Assembly (NCBI GenBank): GCA_011109175.1
Contig: RDEW01000013.1
Coordinates: 289,476 to 353,475 of the forward strand
Direction of reading: 5' to 3'
Length of the DNA stretch: 64,000 nucleotides
Source: Dicyema japonicum
Lineage: Eukaryota; Dicyemida; Rhombozoa; Dicyemidae
In this document: one piece after another, positions 23,012 to 34,575 of the stretch
How positions within the stretch are numbered: the first letter of the stretch is position 1
Layout: every line of letters starts with the position of its first letter
The notes under the pieces: generated by a model
What the model was told of the DNA's origin: nothing
The model's input: the letters and a program-made list of their open reading frames with translations, nothing else
The model's database searches: none
Program-made: the position numbers and the translations under genes

Positions 23012-26000
23012 CTATTTCATCATATTCTATGAAAATTATAATAAAAATACAATCGAAAACTTATGGACAATGTCCGAGACTATAGGAAAGATGGCGGTCA
23101 TACTCTGGACTACAATTGTGCGTATATGTTCGGCCATCTCATTATCGGTTTTATACAAACACATGTTCTCTTGAACCTAGACATCACAATAACCAAATAA
23201 CCAATTTGAGAGCATTCGGAATGGAAGTGATTTCAGAGTCAGCAAACAGTTCAATAGCATTCATAATAGTATGGGCATTTCTACAACTATAAACCATTCT
23301 TACCTTCTTAGACAGACAAATGCCGTGTAACAGTAATCCAGGAACTTCCCATAATTGTCTCCAATCATAGTATCCACCATCTCCTTTGTGATTTTCATTT
23401 GAGGAGGCATTGGTTTCGGGTCATTTCCAAATATATAACCAAAATCAATGTGAAACATCCTCCCTGTGATAAACGGACATTCCAAACCTTCATCAGTCAA
23501 CATGAGGTTGTCCAAATGTCGGTCCCCAACTCCAAGAATATGCGTTATAATGGAGTATCCAGCTAAAAATAACAAGAATATTCAACCACAGCTTTTTAAG
23601 TAATTTTCCATTATTTGTTGAGATGTGATCCCATTTGATGACTCGGACACACATCGATTCATGAAATTTGATATAGTTTGATATTCCGTGAGTACAGCAC
23701 CGATGGTTTTCGATTTAATAAACTCAATAAAGCCTAAAACCTGTAAAACACAAACACCGTATTTTCTTGTTAATGGCGATCACTTTGTAGGTGATCAGTT
23801 CCAAATCCAAATTGTCCGTCCCGCAGAATCTGCTGTTGTTAGAAGCAGTTACTTTGTCCATCAAACTTATTAATTTGCAGCATAAACTGATCCTGACGGA
23901 CATCGTCACCTACCTTAACTATAAACTTGTAGTGATTCCTCGTAGAAGTCTCAATCGTAAACAAAGCAGGCATCAGTTTGCTCTGAAAAAATAACCATAG
24001 CAGATAAACCTTAAACAGTCTGACTTCGGGTACAAATTTATGAAAACGAAACAGTGGGGTCCAGTGGCAGGGGGACGTCTGACTCGTTAGAAAATATTAT
24101 CAATCTGATTATTCAGGGCTTTGGTCTAAAATTGAATAAAAATGCAAACTCTGTCATCCCTCCCCAGTCTCAGTCTCGTAGACCTTACAAAATAAGCTTG
24201 TATAAATCATCCACGAAGGTAGATTGCAGGTTAATTACTGAAATCTGGCAGTTTAGTCCGGCATTCTATATTTTAAAATAAATTCATGGAAAATATCAAA
24301 ACTTAGGCAAACCATGGAGAGGGAAATGTCCAGCATTTTAGAGAGACTTCTGAACAGCGCTGAAGAACTTTCCTGTTCGAAATACCTACAAATTACTGCG
24401 AAATTCAACCAGTGGAGATAACTGGCAACAATCACGTCCCGGGAAGCTCTATGGAACAGAAATCGCATCAAATTGGTCTATGTATTAGTTTTGGAAATTC
24501 AACTCCTCGTAAGCTATCCTTTCATTAAAAACCTCATTCTTCTTCGTCGGCCTTCATAAAAGAAGTCATATCGTCAGCAAGCCTAACTTTAGTAAAAACT
24601 CTACCATGACATGGACGATAGTTCGGGTGGAGTGTAATCATGACTTCGAGATCCCCATAGGCCTCATCAATAACCTGATTTGTATCCTCTTTGGGGAAAG
24701 AGTGGACCAGGGGGAGCAAATAAAACGTGAGATCGGTGTTTGAAATCCGCTTAAGTCTCCACACAGCATATCGACGAATAACAGAATTTTTGAATTTTAA
24801 ACAGTGAAAGCGAGTCAGGGGAGACAAAGTCCAACACTGCCATAAGTTGTATTGCCTTGGAGTCCTCCAATTTGTGAGACCACCTGAGAACTTTAATCAG
24901 GGCCTAAATCAATCGAACGACTACATTTGTATTGGATTTCAAGTAATGTCTGTATTTTATAATCAATTTTATTTCCTTTGGCATAATTGGTGTCAAAGGA
25001 AAAGCAGCCAATATTTCCTATAAATTCACTAAATCACACAACTTTTAACTTTTCCTTAATTTTCTGAGTCGGTTGGTGCGCTCTGGCAGAATCCTCGCTA
25101 CGAATAGTAAGTGCGACGCAATGTGCATTTTATCGATCGGACTATCCTATAAATAATCCACTGGTGGTCGATTACCGTGCCGAGATTTGGATCCGAAAAC
25201 ATTTTTCCCACCGAAACTGTTTCTATCGTTCGTTTTAAGTGGAAACAGCTGTGGAGTCAGAAATGTGATTTACTGGTTTATTCACCTCACAGTAAATGAC
25301 TGGATAAAGCGAGTTTTTTGACTGAATGTGGGGGATCTTTATATTCAGGTAAATGTGGCCTGAATTGATCTTCATTTCACTGATTTTGGACTCCATTTTA
25401 GGTTAGAATGATCTTATCAACCCAGTCAAGTCGGAACATTTCGTCGTTGTTGAATTTAGTCAATAACTGGGTTTAATATACACCAACCTTGCCTATTCTA
25501 TCGAACTTTGAAACTTCCTTGTAAGAAGCGAAGAGTTTGGTGGGATCAAAGATCTCTGTCTGCCCCACCAAGTCAAAAACTCCGTTTTTTCAAACAACTG
25601 AAAAATTAATGATTAAAAAAAACCTGTGTTCTTCGAATAAATTTATCAAGAACCAGGAAACTAAAATTTCTTTATTGAAGTTCCCAATCTTATAAAGAAA
25701 AAACACTGCCGTTGTATCAGGAAGAAGCTCACATATTCGCAGGGGAACACAATCCACTCATTCCAGCTATGAGTCAACTAACTCACAAACGCTGTGATTT
25801 GAAGATTTGGCTTGTACGACGCCTTTCTGGCAGGGCAAAATACCACGTGAATGGGAAAAGAGTTGTGTTGTATATGAAATAAGTGGCTCCATGGCTTTGT
25901 CCGTTTCTCGTAGATGTTCAGTTGATAACAAAACTTTTCCAAATTGCCTTCAATAGAAACCTCTAAAACGTCGTCACATTAAATAAACAATTTAATCCTG

Positions 26001-26041
26001 AACTGATCAGTTACATCGTAACTGAAGACAAATTCAACCAT
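23012..26041 (-). CDS. PIK3C3: Class III phosphatidylinositol 3-kinase VPS34
   Basis: Makes PI3P for endosome sorting and autophagy. Minus-strand order: start [18 protein letters not shown] (26041), C2 domain (WNEW near 25755; [12 protein letters not shown] near 25410; [11 protein letters not shown] near 25360), helical domain ([14 protein letters not shown] near 24970, [12 protein letters not shown] near 24780, SYLHWL near 24415), then kinase domain: DVPLPLDP (24070), [13 protein letters not shown] (23900), [27 protein letters not shown] (catalytic DRHxxN, 23545), MFHIDFGY (DFG-type, 23455) and a C-terminus KFSINMMK. At least eight introns of 21-27 nt are visible. The last exon is only 15 nt (23012-23026). 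Catalytic motifs are all intact, yet small exon frame breaks occur near 23885 (one extra A) and in the C2 region, and one in-frame stop near 25985 is not cleanly spliced out. Confidence 0.93.
23027..23050 (-). other. 24-nt terminal intron in PIK3C3
   Basis: GTATTTTTATTAT...CATAG. Without splicing the protein ends KFSIVFLL; splicing to the 15-nt exon gives KFSINMMK, the same length as the conserved KFAQYWRK end of the family. Confidence 0.75.
23177..23201 (-). other. 25-nt intron in PIK3C3 C-terminus
   Basis: GTTATTTGG...ATGTCTAG; splicing joins IPNALKL to [16 protein letters not shown], matching the kinase C-terminal helices. Confidence 0.85.
23464..23487 (-). other. 24-nt intron in the PIK3C3 activation region, without an in-frame stop
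   Basis: GTTTGGAATG...TCACAG; retention adds eight residues before MFHIDFGY, splicing gives [14 protein letters not shown] with the family's normal spacing. Because it is frame-neutral and stop-free, ORF finders read through it. Confidence 0.85.
24904..24924 (-). other. 21-nt intron in PIK3C3
   Basis: On the minus strand GTAGTCGTTC...GATTTAG with an in-frame stop at its end. Splicing joins SNTN to ALIKVLRWS, matching the helical domain. One of the shortest introns in the window. Confidence 0.85.
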
Positions 26042-26182
26042 TAATTATTGAGTAATTTATTGATTACTTTAATTTAAATTATAAATTTAGTGATTATACA
26101 AAAATAAATAAATCAATTATACATCATATCAGGTGGCTTAACATGTCATAGCTACAATGTTTTTTTTCTGTTTGATTTAATT

Positions 26183-26402
26183 TATTAACCCCGGATGAAC
26201 CGAGAAAGTTAAAGTAAACAACTAATTAAGTGTATACAGTTTCCACTTTTACAGAAACAGAGTCCATCCGGAATAAAAATAAAGGGTGAAAGACGTCCAT
26301 ACTTACAGTTGTGGAAACCCCTCAATTGGAGTGGGGAAAAGCAAGTGATCCTTTTTTGTGCCAGCCTGCCACCTAGACAGGTGGATCATATGACTTTTCA
26401 GT
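26183..26402 (-). repeat. SINE-like repeat, most complete copy
   Basis: On the minus strand it runs from the head GATCCACCTGTCTAGGTGGC through CTCCAATTGAGGGGTTTCCA, ATTCCGGATGGACTCTGTTT and GTGGAAACTG to the tail CCGGGGTTAATAAAT, about 220 bp. It abuts a plus-strand head at 26430-26490, so the two copies are head to head. Confidence 0.65.
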
Positions 26403-26429
26403 TTGTTTTGTCTGTTACTCCTCTTCCCC

Positions 26430-26490
26430 TTCCTACTAGAGTGGCGTTATGTGAATCCACTTGTCTCAGGTGGCGCCCCATTATCATTTC
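26430..26490 (+). repeat. Head-only SINE-like repeat copy
   Basis: CTACTAGAGTGGCGTTATGTGAATCCACTTGTCTCAGGTGGCGC-type head only, facing the minus copy at 26183-26402. A similar head fragment, GTGGCGTTATGTGGTCCACC, lies at the 5' edge of the LINE-II element at 29715. Confidence 0.55.
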
Positions 26491-26649
26491 TTTATATAAT
26501 TTTTTAGATGTTGTTAATATGGACTCTCGGAATTAAGAATATTATTCTCTGTTTTTCTTAAAATTAAGTATTAAATAAATCAGAAAATCTGTGAGCGATT
26601 GTTTGGCACGATGTGCAATTGAATTTTTATATCGTGGTGTGTGGTGGTG

Positions 26650-29569
26650 TGGTGTAATTGAGAAAAGAAGAAGTAACCAGAAGCGATATGCACAAGATCG
26701 ACAAAAGAGAAGAGCTTTGTGAATTTTGCAATAAAATTAACAAAAGAAAGCGGCTGATATGTTGTGTCGTTTGTTCGTCGTTTTTTCACATGTCATGTGT
26801 TGGAATGACCAAAAAAGCCCTTACCACCATTACCAACTGGTGTTGCCAGGCATGCCTCCTTCCTGGGACGAAAGCACCATCGACTCCACCTAATTTACCT
26901 GAACGAATACCAATGGATCACCAGAAAACCCTTGAATCAATTGCAAACCTGGCATCTACACGAAGGATCATGATCAAAATTCCAAAAGCAGCCCGTGTTC
27001 CTGCCGCCGACTGTTTACACGATTGTATTGAAAGGGCAATTTCTTCGACTGACCCAGTGATTGGACACGATTATTCTACTTTGCACCATACACGCTATGT
27101 ATGCCCTGTCAGAAGAGGAAAGATCAGGAATCGCTCACGTCTATTGTAAAGGAAAATATTTGCTTGTTTTCTTCTGGAAATTTGTTCAGTGACTCCCGAG
27201 AATATACCTTCAAGCCCTCAAACCACGAGAACCATGCCTCAGAAACACAAAGATTGGAAGAGCGATACATCGCAAACTATCTGAAGGTGGAGTCCGGGCC
27301 GCCGTGAGGACTCTAGAAGAGCATAACCGTCTAATTGAGCCAACTGAACACTCCTACGATGCACTGGTTGAACGACATCCTGGTCCGCCAGTGGACGAGC
27401 AGATCCCTACTTGCTCTGGAGAATTACCTAGTCTGATTATTTCTGAGGGGGACGTGAAAGATGCGATCCTCTCATTCGCCCCGAGCAGCAGTGGGGACTC
27501 GACGGACTCCGTCCAGGACACCTAAAAGACTTAATTGATCAGAATACGGGGAACTCTGGTGTTCGGCTATTATCGGCTATAACGAGGTTAATCAACAGAA
27601 TGCTTTCCGGAAGATTACCAGAAGCAATCCGTCATATTATGTTTTCCGCCAAGTTAATTGCCTTTGATAAATGTGGAGGAGGAATTCGTCCTATTGCTGT
27701 TGGGTTTGTTTTTCGTCGACTGGCTTCTAAACTTGCTAGCAGAGCAATCCTTCCGATGCTTGTCAAACAACTGCGACCAACCCAAGTAGGGGTCGGTACT
27801 CCTGGTGGATGTGAGGCGGCGGTTCATGCCGTTCGGATGTTTACTGGAAACAGAACGAACATGCCTTGTGTGGTCCTCAAGATTGACATAAAAAACGCCT
27901 TCAATACCATACGGCGCGATGTAATTTTGGAAGATTGTCTTACCCATTACCCGTCTATATATAATTATGTTCATTGTTCGTATGGAAAACCGTCCAGTCT
28001 TGTACATGGGAAATACTTCATTCCCTCGTCGTGTGGGGTTCAACAAGGAGACCCACTAGGACCGGCATTGTTCTGCCTCGGTGTCGACCGTGTCATGAGA
28101 TGCCTTACTACTCCGCTGAACGTGTGGTATTTGGATGATTGCACCCTGGGAGGTCATCCTAACAATGTATATGACTGTCTACAGAGATTACTAACCAATT
28201 GGATACGCTTGGTTTAAAGCTAAACGCATCCAAATGCGAAATTGTTAATTATGGATTCTCCCGATATGAATGGAATCGGATCCTATTAATGTTTCGGGGG
28301 ATTATTCCTAAAATATCGGAAATCGAGCCGGATCATTTGGAAATACTTGGATGCCCTCTGGCTGAAACTGGAATTAACGACACTCTGTTGGCTAAAGAAC
28401 AGCAACTAAGAAAAACTTTTTTACGCCTTGGGATGCTGGATGCACATACCTCTCTTTTTCTCATGAAAAACGCTTTATCCACGCAGAAATTAAATTACGT
28501 CCTTCGAGGGCTCCATGTTACCTGAAAATGCAACAACTCGGGGCGATTGACTCCCTATTCCGGTCTACGACCGAACGTATTACTAATGTCGAATTCGACG
28601 AACAAGGATGGGAACAAGCAACCTTGCCCGTTCGCTTTGGTGGACTCGGAATTCTCTCACCATCTGATTTGCACACCCGGCATATCAATCCTCATTGGAC
28701 TCCAATCAGAATTTGATCATGATGATTCTCCAGCTCCCATCAGAGTCGTCAAAGATCGAAGATTTGGTACACCCTAAAGTCAAACAACTCGGGCAGAGAG
28801 ACCTTTATGAGTCTGTTTGCGAGGATAAATACGAGAGGCTTTTGAAAATATCTAACCAACACCGACGAGCCTGTCTTTTAACTGCAAGATGCGAGTGGAG
28901 CGGGGCTTGGATCAATGCCCTACCATTGGAAACGTGGGAACTCACCTAGACGATGAAACGGTCCGCACCGGAGTCTCCATCAGACTTGGATTGAAAGTTT
29001 GTCAACCCCATGAGTGCCGATGCGGCCGGAAGGTCGACTGCTATGGACATCATGCCCTTTCTTGTCGAAAAAGCGCAGGTCGATTCGCTAGACACAAGGC
29101 TATAAATGAAGTGGTGAAGCGCGCCCTCGAGTTGGCGGGATACCCATCCATTCTAGAGCCAACGGGCTTGAGTAGGGATGATGGGAAGCGACCCGATGGA
29201 ATTACTGTCTTCCCCTTCTCTCGGGGCAAATGCTTAATTTGGGATGCTGCCTGTACTGACAGCTTTTCCCAGTCGAAACTTTTGAGGTCGGCAATGAAAG
29301 CGGGAGAGGCCGCCCGTTTATATGAAAACTCGAAGATAAAGAAATACAGCAGCCTCATAAACCGTTTTCATATACAGCCAGTGGTCGTCGAGACGAGCGG
29401 AGTCTTTGGCCCCAAGACGGTCTCTTTCCTTAGAGCACTTGGGTGTCTATTGACCAAAGCCTCGAGGGAGCGTCGGGAAACCGAGTGGCTTCTCATCTTT
29501 ATATCTCAAAATTTTGAGTTTTTGGAAACAATTAAGTCAAGGTTGTCAAAGATATGGCCCGTGACATGA
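26650..29569 (+). pseudogene. R2/NeSL-like retrotransposon with N-terminal PHD finger, RT and restriction-like endonuclease; frameshifted
   Basis: The first ORF (from 26658) has a PHD finger: CEFC, then ICCVVC, FFHMSC and CQAC in C4HC3 spacing (about residues 21-66). The conserved RIMIKIPKAARVPAA block follows. RT appears from 27490: GLRPGHL (split by a shift), GGGIRPIAVGFVFRRLASK, VGVGTPGGCEAAVHAV, IDIKNAFNTIRRD, CGVQQGDPLGPALF and VWYLDDCTLGG with the YLDD catalytic pair. The C-terminus (28889-29569) holds a CxC...HH...C zinc motif (CRCGRKVD...GHHALSC) and the endonuclease KRPDGITVFPFSRG...IWD. At least six frame changes show decay. Such elements insert by target-primed reverse transcription. 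The GTGGTGTGG-rich leader near 26630 resembles that at 44430. Confidence 0.85.
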
Positions 29570-29655
29570 GTTTAAAAGTGTATTTAAAATAAAATCGCAT
29601 GCATCTAGAATTATTATTTAACATTAAATAAGAACACAAGAATCTAGAATCTAAA

Positions 29656-32600
29656 TCAAGGGTGTCAAAAATTTACACACATTTAATGTTGACATGAATT
29701 TGGGTAATTTTAGCGTGGCGTTATGTGGTCCACCGATTCAAAAAATTCAAAAGGATTTGGCAACTCCCAGAGAGCTTCTAATGCCCTCCTGAAAAGGACC
29801 ATTAGACCATTTCCTCCCAGGGTCATTATCGACCCCCCGGCGATGTGCTTCAAAAAAGTCCAAACATTTCCGGAGAAAAATCAGTCCACTGCGGAGAAAG
29901 AAAATTTATTACTCTCCAATTGAACATCGACGGAATTAAAGGCAAGGTCAGGGAACTCCGTTCAATCCTGGAAAATCAGAAGATCGACGTGGCTATGATT
30001 CAAGAAACTAAACTCCGCATGAATGATCTTACTCCTTCATTCCCTGGATACGAGGCTATTAAGATGGACCATAAAAAAGAAGAAGGGGTAGACTACTTAC
30101 TCTATTCAAAAAGAACCTGAATTGCAAAGACATTACTTCGAAAGTGAGGAAACCTGTTGGAAATGACGAGGTTACTGAGGCAATTAGAATCTCGCTTGGG
30201 ACAACAAAAGGAAGTATGTGCCTCGTGAATATCTACTTGCCTCCTCCCGACTCTTGCCCAAAGGACTATGTTATTCCAAACCTATCAAGATTGGCTATCT
30301 ACGAGGAGATCATCATATGTGAAGATTTAAACGCAAAGCACCCATTATGGTTGTCAACCCAACAGGCCGACACGAGAGGGAAGCTATTGTTATTGAAATC
30401 GGACTCACTAACGATACTGAATGACCCAGCGAAAAATACAAGGACTCCACTCAGAGAGACGAATCAGCCTACCTTTCCTGATATAACACTCTGCTCATCG
30501 TCGCTTTCATCAAAAATTGATTGGTCAGTTTTCTACGAAACAAGAAGCGACCATAATCCAATTGTGATGAAGGTCATGAGAGAAGTCAGAGTGAGGAGAA
30601 CACCTGCTAGTTATAACTACAAAGCTGCTAATTGGAAATTGTATCGCGCAATCTCGGATGATTGACTGAAGAATTGTTATTTGGACAGCTTCAAATCGCT
30701 AGAAAAAGCGATCAAATACTTTACTTGCACAATCCTAGAAGCAAGATTATTGGCTATTCCCAAGCATCGTCTAAACTCTAATGGTGGGGAAGTCGACATT
30801 TATTAAAGAAAGAAATCACCTCAAAAAATCTAATTGGATCACATTAGAAACGCAACTCCGGATCAGAACTTTAAACAACGAAATAAAGGCCAGACAGTTC
30901 AAGGCCCAGAAATTGAAGTGGAATCGGATTCTTACAAAGGTAAATCGCAACCGTAGTAACGGAGAAGTGTGAAAAGCCATTCGAAACGTTGCAAAGGGCG
31001 AAGAAACTTCTCCCGATGATGACTATACTCAACGAGACGTTAACAATTTGATAAAATTCTACACAAAAATTTCGTACAAAGAACACAGGAAGTCGGAAGT
31101 ACTTCTCTCTTCACGCAGAAAATTGAAGAAGGATTCTAACATAGTTTACTTCTCGAATGAAGACGTGAAGAATACGCTGCGTTTTAAAAGAACAAGTTTT
31201 CTGCCGGTTGCGACGACATTCCAGTGTTATTGAAGAACCTTGGAGATATGGTAGTCGGTTTTATAACGTCCGTGTATAACTATTCAATTAATTTAATGTA
31301 ATACCGTTGTTATGGAAGCAATTCAACATCCGACCTATACTGAAACCAGGAAAACCTAAGGTAGATCCGGCATCATTTAGACGTGTGTCATTGTTATGTT
31401 CCGTATCGAAAATCCTGGAGAGGCTTGTGCTTAGGAGAATCAAGGCTTTCTTACCAGAAAAGGATTTTCAACACGGATTCAAGAGCGATTGTTCTACATC
31501 AACGTACCTACAGAAATTAACCAACTTCATTAGAGATGATAGATTTTCAAACAAACCAAGGCATTTGAAAAAAGTCTAATGTTCCATTGATATCAACAAG
31601 GCCTTTGATTCTATTACGAGAAAAATATTATCAAAGAAAATTTTCCAGTCGAGATCCCGGGAAGCTTAAACTTTGGATAACAAATTTCTTAAGTGGACGG
31701 AGTGCATGCCTCAGAGGACTGAAATCAGTCTCACATCTTCTCCCAAACGGTGTCCCCTAAGGATCTCCTTTATCCCCCGCTTTATTCAATTAATACCTGG
31801 CCAATAACGATGTTCTACTCATATGCGGACGACATTGTTTTGGCCTCGCGTGATCGAAACATCCAAAATTCTACAGAAAGATTACAAATTAACCTGGACC
31901 GACTCAACGCCTGGGTAATGAAAAACCGACTCACGGTTAATTCCAGAAAGTCTGTAACGTCTATGTTTACTTCGGACAAAAAGTTGGGGAAGAAGACTGT
32001 CACTTAAAATTGGACAACGTTGAAATCCCTTCAGCAAATGTCAGAAGATCCTGGGCGTGACAGGATACGCACTTATGTTTGTCACCACACAATATTGTTC
32101 TGAAGTGCGAGAAGAAAATCAATGTATTGAAATGTTTATCTGGAATATGGAAGATCGGTACCCACCCGGTCTTGATGAACATCTACAAACAATACATGAA
32201 CCATGCTCTCGTACGCGTGTGCTTCGTGGGGACTTTCATTAGCATTGACGAATACAAGAAAATCGAGGACGTACAAAAGAAGGCTTTCAGAGTCACGGAG
32301 CGGTGGACTTGTGGGAGACACAGAACCGGACCGACTACTCTGGAGGCCCTCATAAAACTAAACTCCGGCATGCGGGAAAGTGACCCTGCAAATACAGTCA
32401 GCCGCCCAGTACGAGCTTGTGTGGGCACGAAAGAGGAGCACCGGGAAAGAATGAGGATTTTACTGGAACGCATCGGGATCACGTGATAGTTTGGTTTTAC
32501 CGTGGTCTAGGATGTTAAATAAATAAAATAAATCGGTGAAATTTTCCGTGAACTTGAAAATGAATTCACTGTTTTTCGATCACATTTTACTGCAAATATT

Positions 32601-33085
32601 GATCAATTTCCAGCCAGCTTACAACTGGAGATTATTGATTTGAATTGTGACTCAGATCTTAAGAATAAATTCATCATGGTGGGCTTATGCAGCTTTTATA
32701 AAAACCTCTAGCCGAAATATCCCAACTTAACAGCCTTAGCTGCAAAGATTTTGTCCATGTTTGGGAGTGCATATCTATGTGAACAACTGTTTTCTTTAAT
32801 GAACATAAAACAAGATTTCGTTGAAGGCTCACACTCATCTAAATGAAATTCTAAGATTGACGGTAACTCAGGATTTTACACCAGAATTTGACGCTATTAT
32901 GAAGAAAAAAAGATGTCAAGTTTCAGGGACATATTTTAATTATGAAAATTAATAAATGTGTTGTTAAATGTTTTTAAATTATAAAAAAATTCAAAATATT
33001 ATAAAAATCATAGTATGAATCAAATATTCTGTTACATCAAAAATTAATAGTCCGACCCGCGGAAGAAATGAGTTTGACACCCCTG
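29656..33085 (+). mobile_element. Probable hAT remnant split by LINE-II
   Basis: The right part 32555-32930 encodes a degraded hAT dimerisation domain (FPASLQLEIIDLNCD, then ILSMFGSAYLCEQLFSLMN and PEFDAIMKKKRCQVSG). It ends at 33070-33085 in GAGTTTGACACCCCTG, the reverse complement of a well-known hAT terminal sequence. A partial left end, CAAGGGTGTCAAA, lies at 29656. The 8 bp outside the two ends do not match, so the left boundary is tentative. Almost everything between is LINE-II. Confidence 0.55.
29715..32530 (+). pseudogene. LINE-II (Jockey/CR1-like) element, nearly full span but heavily frameshifted
   Basis: Endonuclease: LNIDGIKGKVRELRSIL and MIQETKLRMND (29920-30020), EDLNAKHPLW (30320, where GD-N has become ED-N), and RSDHNPIV (30550). 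RT: RPILKPGKPKVDPASFR (31320), FQHGFKSDCSTSTYL, INKAFDSI (31600), a damaged GVP-GSP block, and YSYADDIVLASRD (31815) with intact YADD. The end reads KEEHRERMRILLERIGIT-stop at 32486, followed by a TAAATAAATAAAA tail. A short ORF1-like piece (29723-29923) lacks a zinc knuckle. About ten frame changes make it inactive. Sits inside a hAT remnant. Confidence 0.75.
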
Positions 33086-33229
33086 AATTAAGCCTTGTTA
33101 ATTACAACGAGAAGCCTAAACACATGGTAAAATTTTTAGCTTTACATTTTTATTTTTTAATAAAATAATCGAAAAAGATTAGTAAAAATAAATTTTATGT
33201 TTTTAAAAATATAAGAGAAAGAGTTAGCT

Positions 33230-33425
33230 TCTTCCAGGCTTTTCTGTTCTTAGCCAGATCCCTTAGTGTGTCCAGGTCAGCAGATGCCAATGTTTTTTTT
33301 CGCGCTTTTCAGATCCCCTTGTAAAACGACCGGGAGGGTTGTTCTTGGTCTTCCACGAAAGCGTTTTACATGGGAGGAGTAGAAATCTTCCATGGCAATA
33401 TTCTGGGGGATGTCGGTTGATTCAT
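33230..33425 (-). pseudogene. LINE-I 3' terminal fragment
   Basis: On the minus strand it matches the C-terminal end of LINE-I: NIAMEDFY-like, then the FRGRPRT-L-VVL block and DLKS-KKTLASADLDTLRDLAKN, comparable with 50930-51100. Several frameshifts. Confidence 0.6.
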
Positions 33426-33519
33426 AGTTTCAAACAAAATAATTTAAACGGTGTTTTTTGGTTCAATAAATTAACACATTTTAAAAGTAACAATTAATTA
33501 AATTAACATAGCCATCCAT

Positions 33520-34230
33520 CTAAAGTGGTCCCCGCCGACATTATCGATGTTGCGTCGCCTCTCACGATTGCAACAAAGAAGCCACCGGGTCTCACGTGCG
33601 TCGCTGCTTTTCAGTGTAGCTAGGCTTTAGGAAGCGAACCGACTTTCCACTTATTCCTCCAGTTGTCTCGATCACAATGGAATAGAACGCGAATCGGTCG
33701 CGTATTCTTCTTCGTATTTCTTCTCCTTTGCCCTCATCGTTTTTTCCACGGCATGCAGTTTGTCTACTGCGCTCCCGACAATGTTGGATGGGCAAAGGGG
33801 ATCGACACAAGCTTCCCAAACCAAAGGTTTCCCTTTCTCGAATGGGAAAATTGTGATTCTGTCAAACCGTTTTCCGCCTCCTCTGTCCAAGCCAACAGGT
33901 TCAAGTATGGCGGGGTATCCCGCAGACTCCAGGGCTCATTTGACAATTCCGTTGATCGCCTTATGTCTTGGAAATCGTCCTGCACTTCTTCGACAAGAGA
34001 GGGCATAGTCCATAACAGTCGACGGTGCTGCCACACCGGCATTTGTGAGTCTGACTAATCCTCAGTCCAAGTCTGGTGGAGATGCTGACAGTGTCGTCCG
34101 ACACTACCTAAGGGAGGACATTGATCCAAGCGCCACTCCATTCGCATCTTCAAGTGACTAGACAGGCACTAATTGAGTACGCCCGATTGGGGAGACACTG
34201 ACAAAGTTCATACATAGCGGAATCGCATCA
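33520..34230 (-). pseudogene. R2/NeSL-like C-terminal fragment with damaged endonuclease site
   Basis: Minus strand: MRMEWRLDQCPP (matches the pre-zinc region of 28889), a broken zinc motif, then KRFDRITIFPFEKGKPLVWE, where the catalytic RPDG reads RFDR and WD reads WE, then YSIVIETTGGISGKSVRFL and ARETRWL. 5' truncated, four or more frame breaks. The 3' part resembles the stub at 42395-42640. Confidence 0.7.
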
Positions 34231-34575
34231 ATTCAAACCTCCAAGTAATGTAAGGAATTATTCAATGGTTGAATTATATTTTTACGTCGCCATGGAAACG
34301 CACATCTCTTGGGCCACATGATACGACCTAATATCAAGAAAAATTCAGGAAAAAAACTCATTCACTTTGTTTCCAAATCTTAAACTAGTAACTTTATTCT
34401 TGATAAGTCTTTGATACAACAGAGAATAAATTGTGATGTTTCACTAACTTGAACCTTGTCCTCGTGGCCCTTACATCGAATTTCTTAAATAAAGTACGAG
34501 TTCTGGCTAAGGTGGGTTTAAGTAATGGAAACATTACCTACTCCTTGCCAGAGTATTTTATTCCTCTTACAAATA

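Noticed and set aside
33663-34058. 131-codon plus-strand ORF
   Set aside because: It is antisense to the R2/NeSL-like endonuclease fragment, whose motifs are recognisable on the minus strand.
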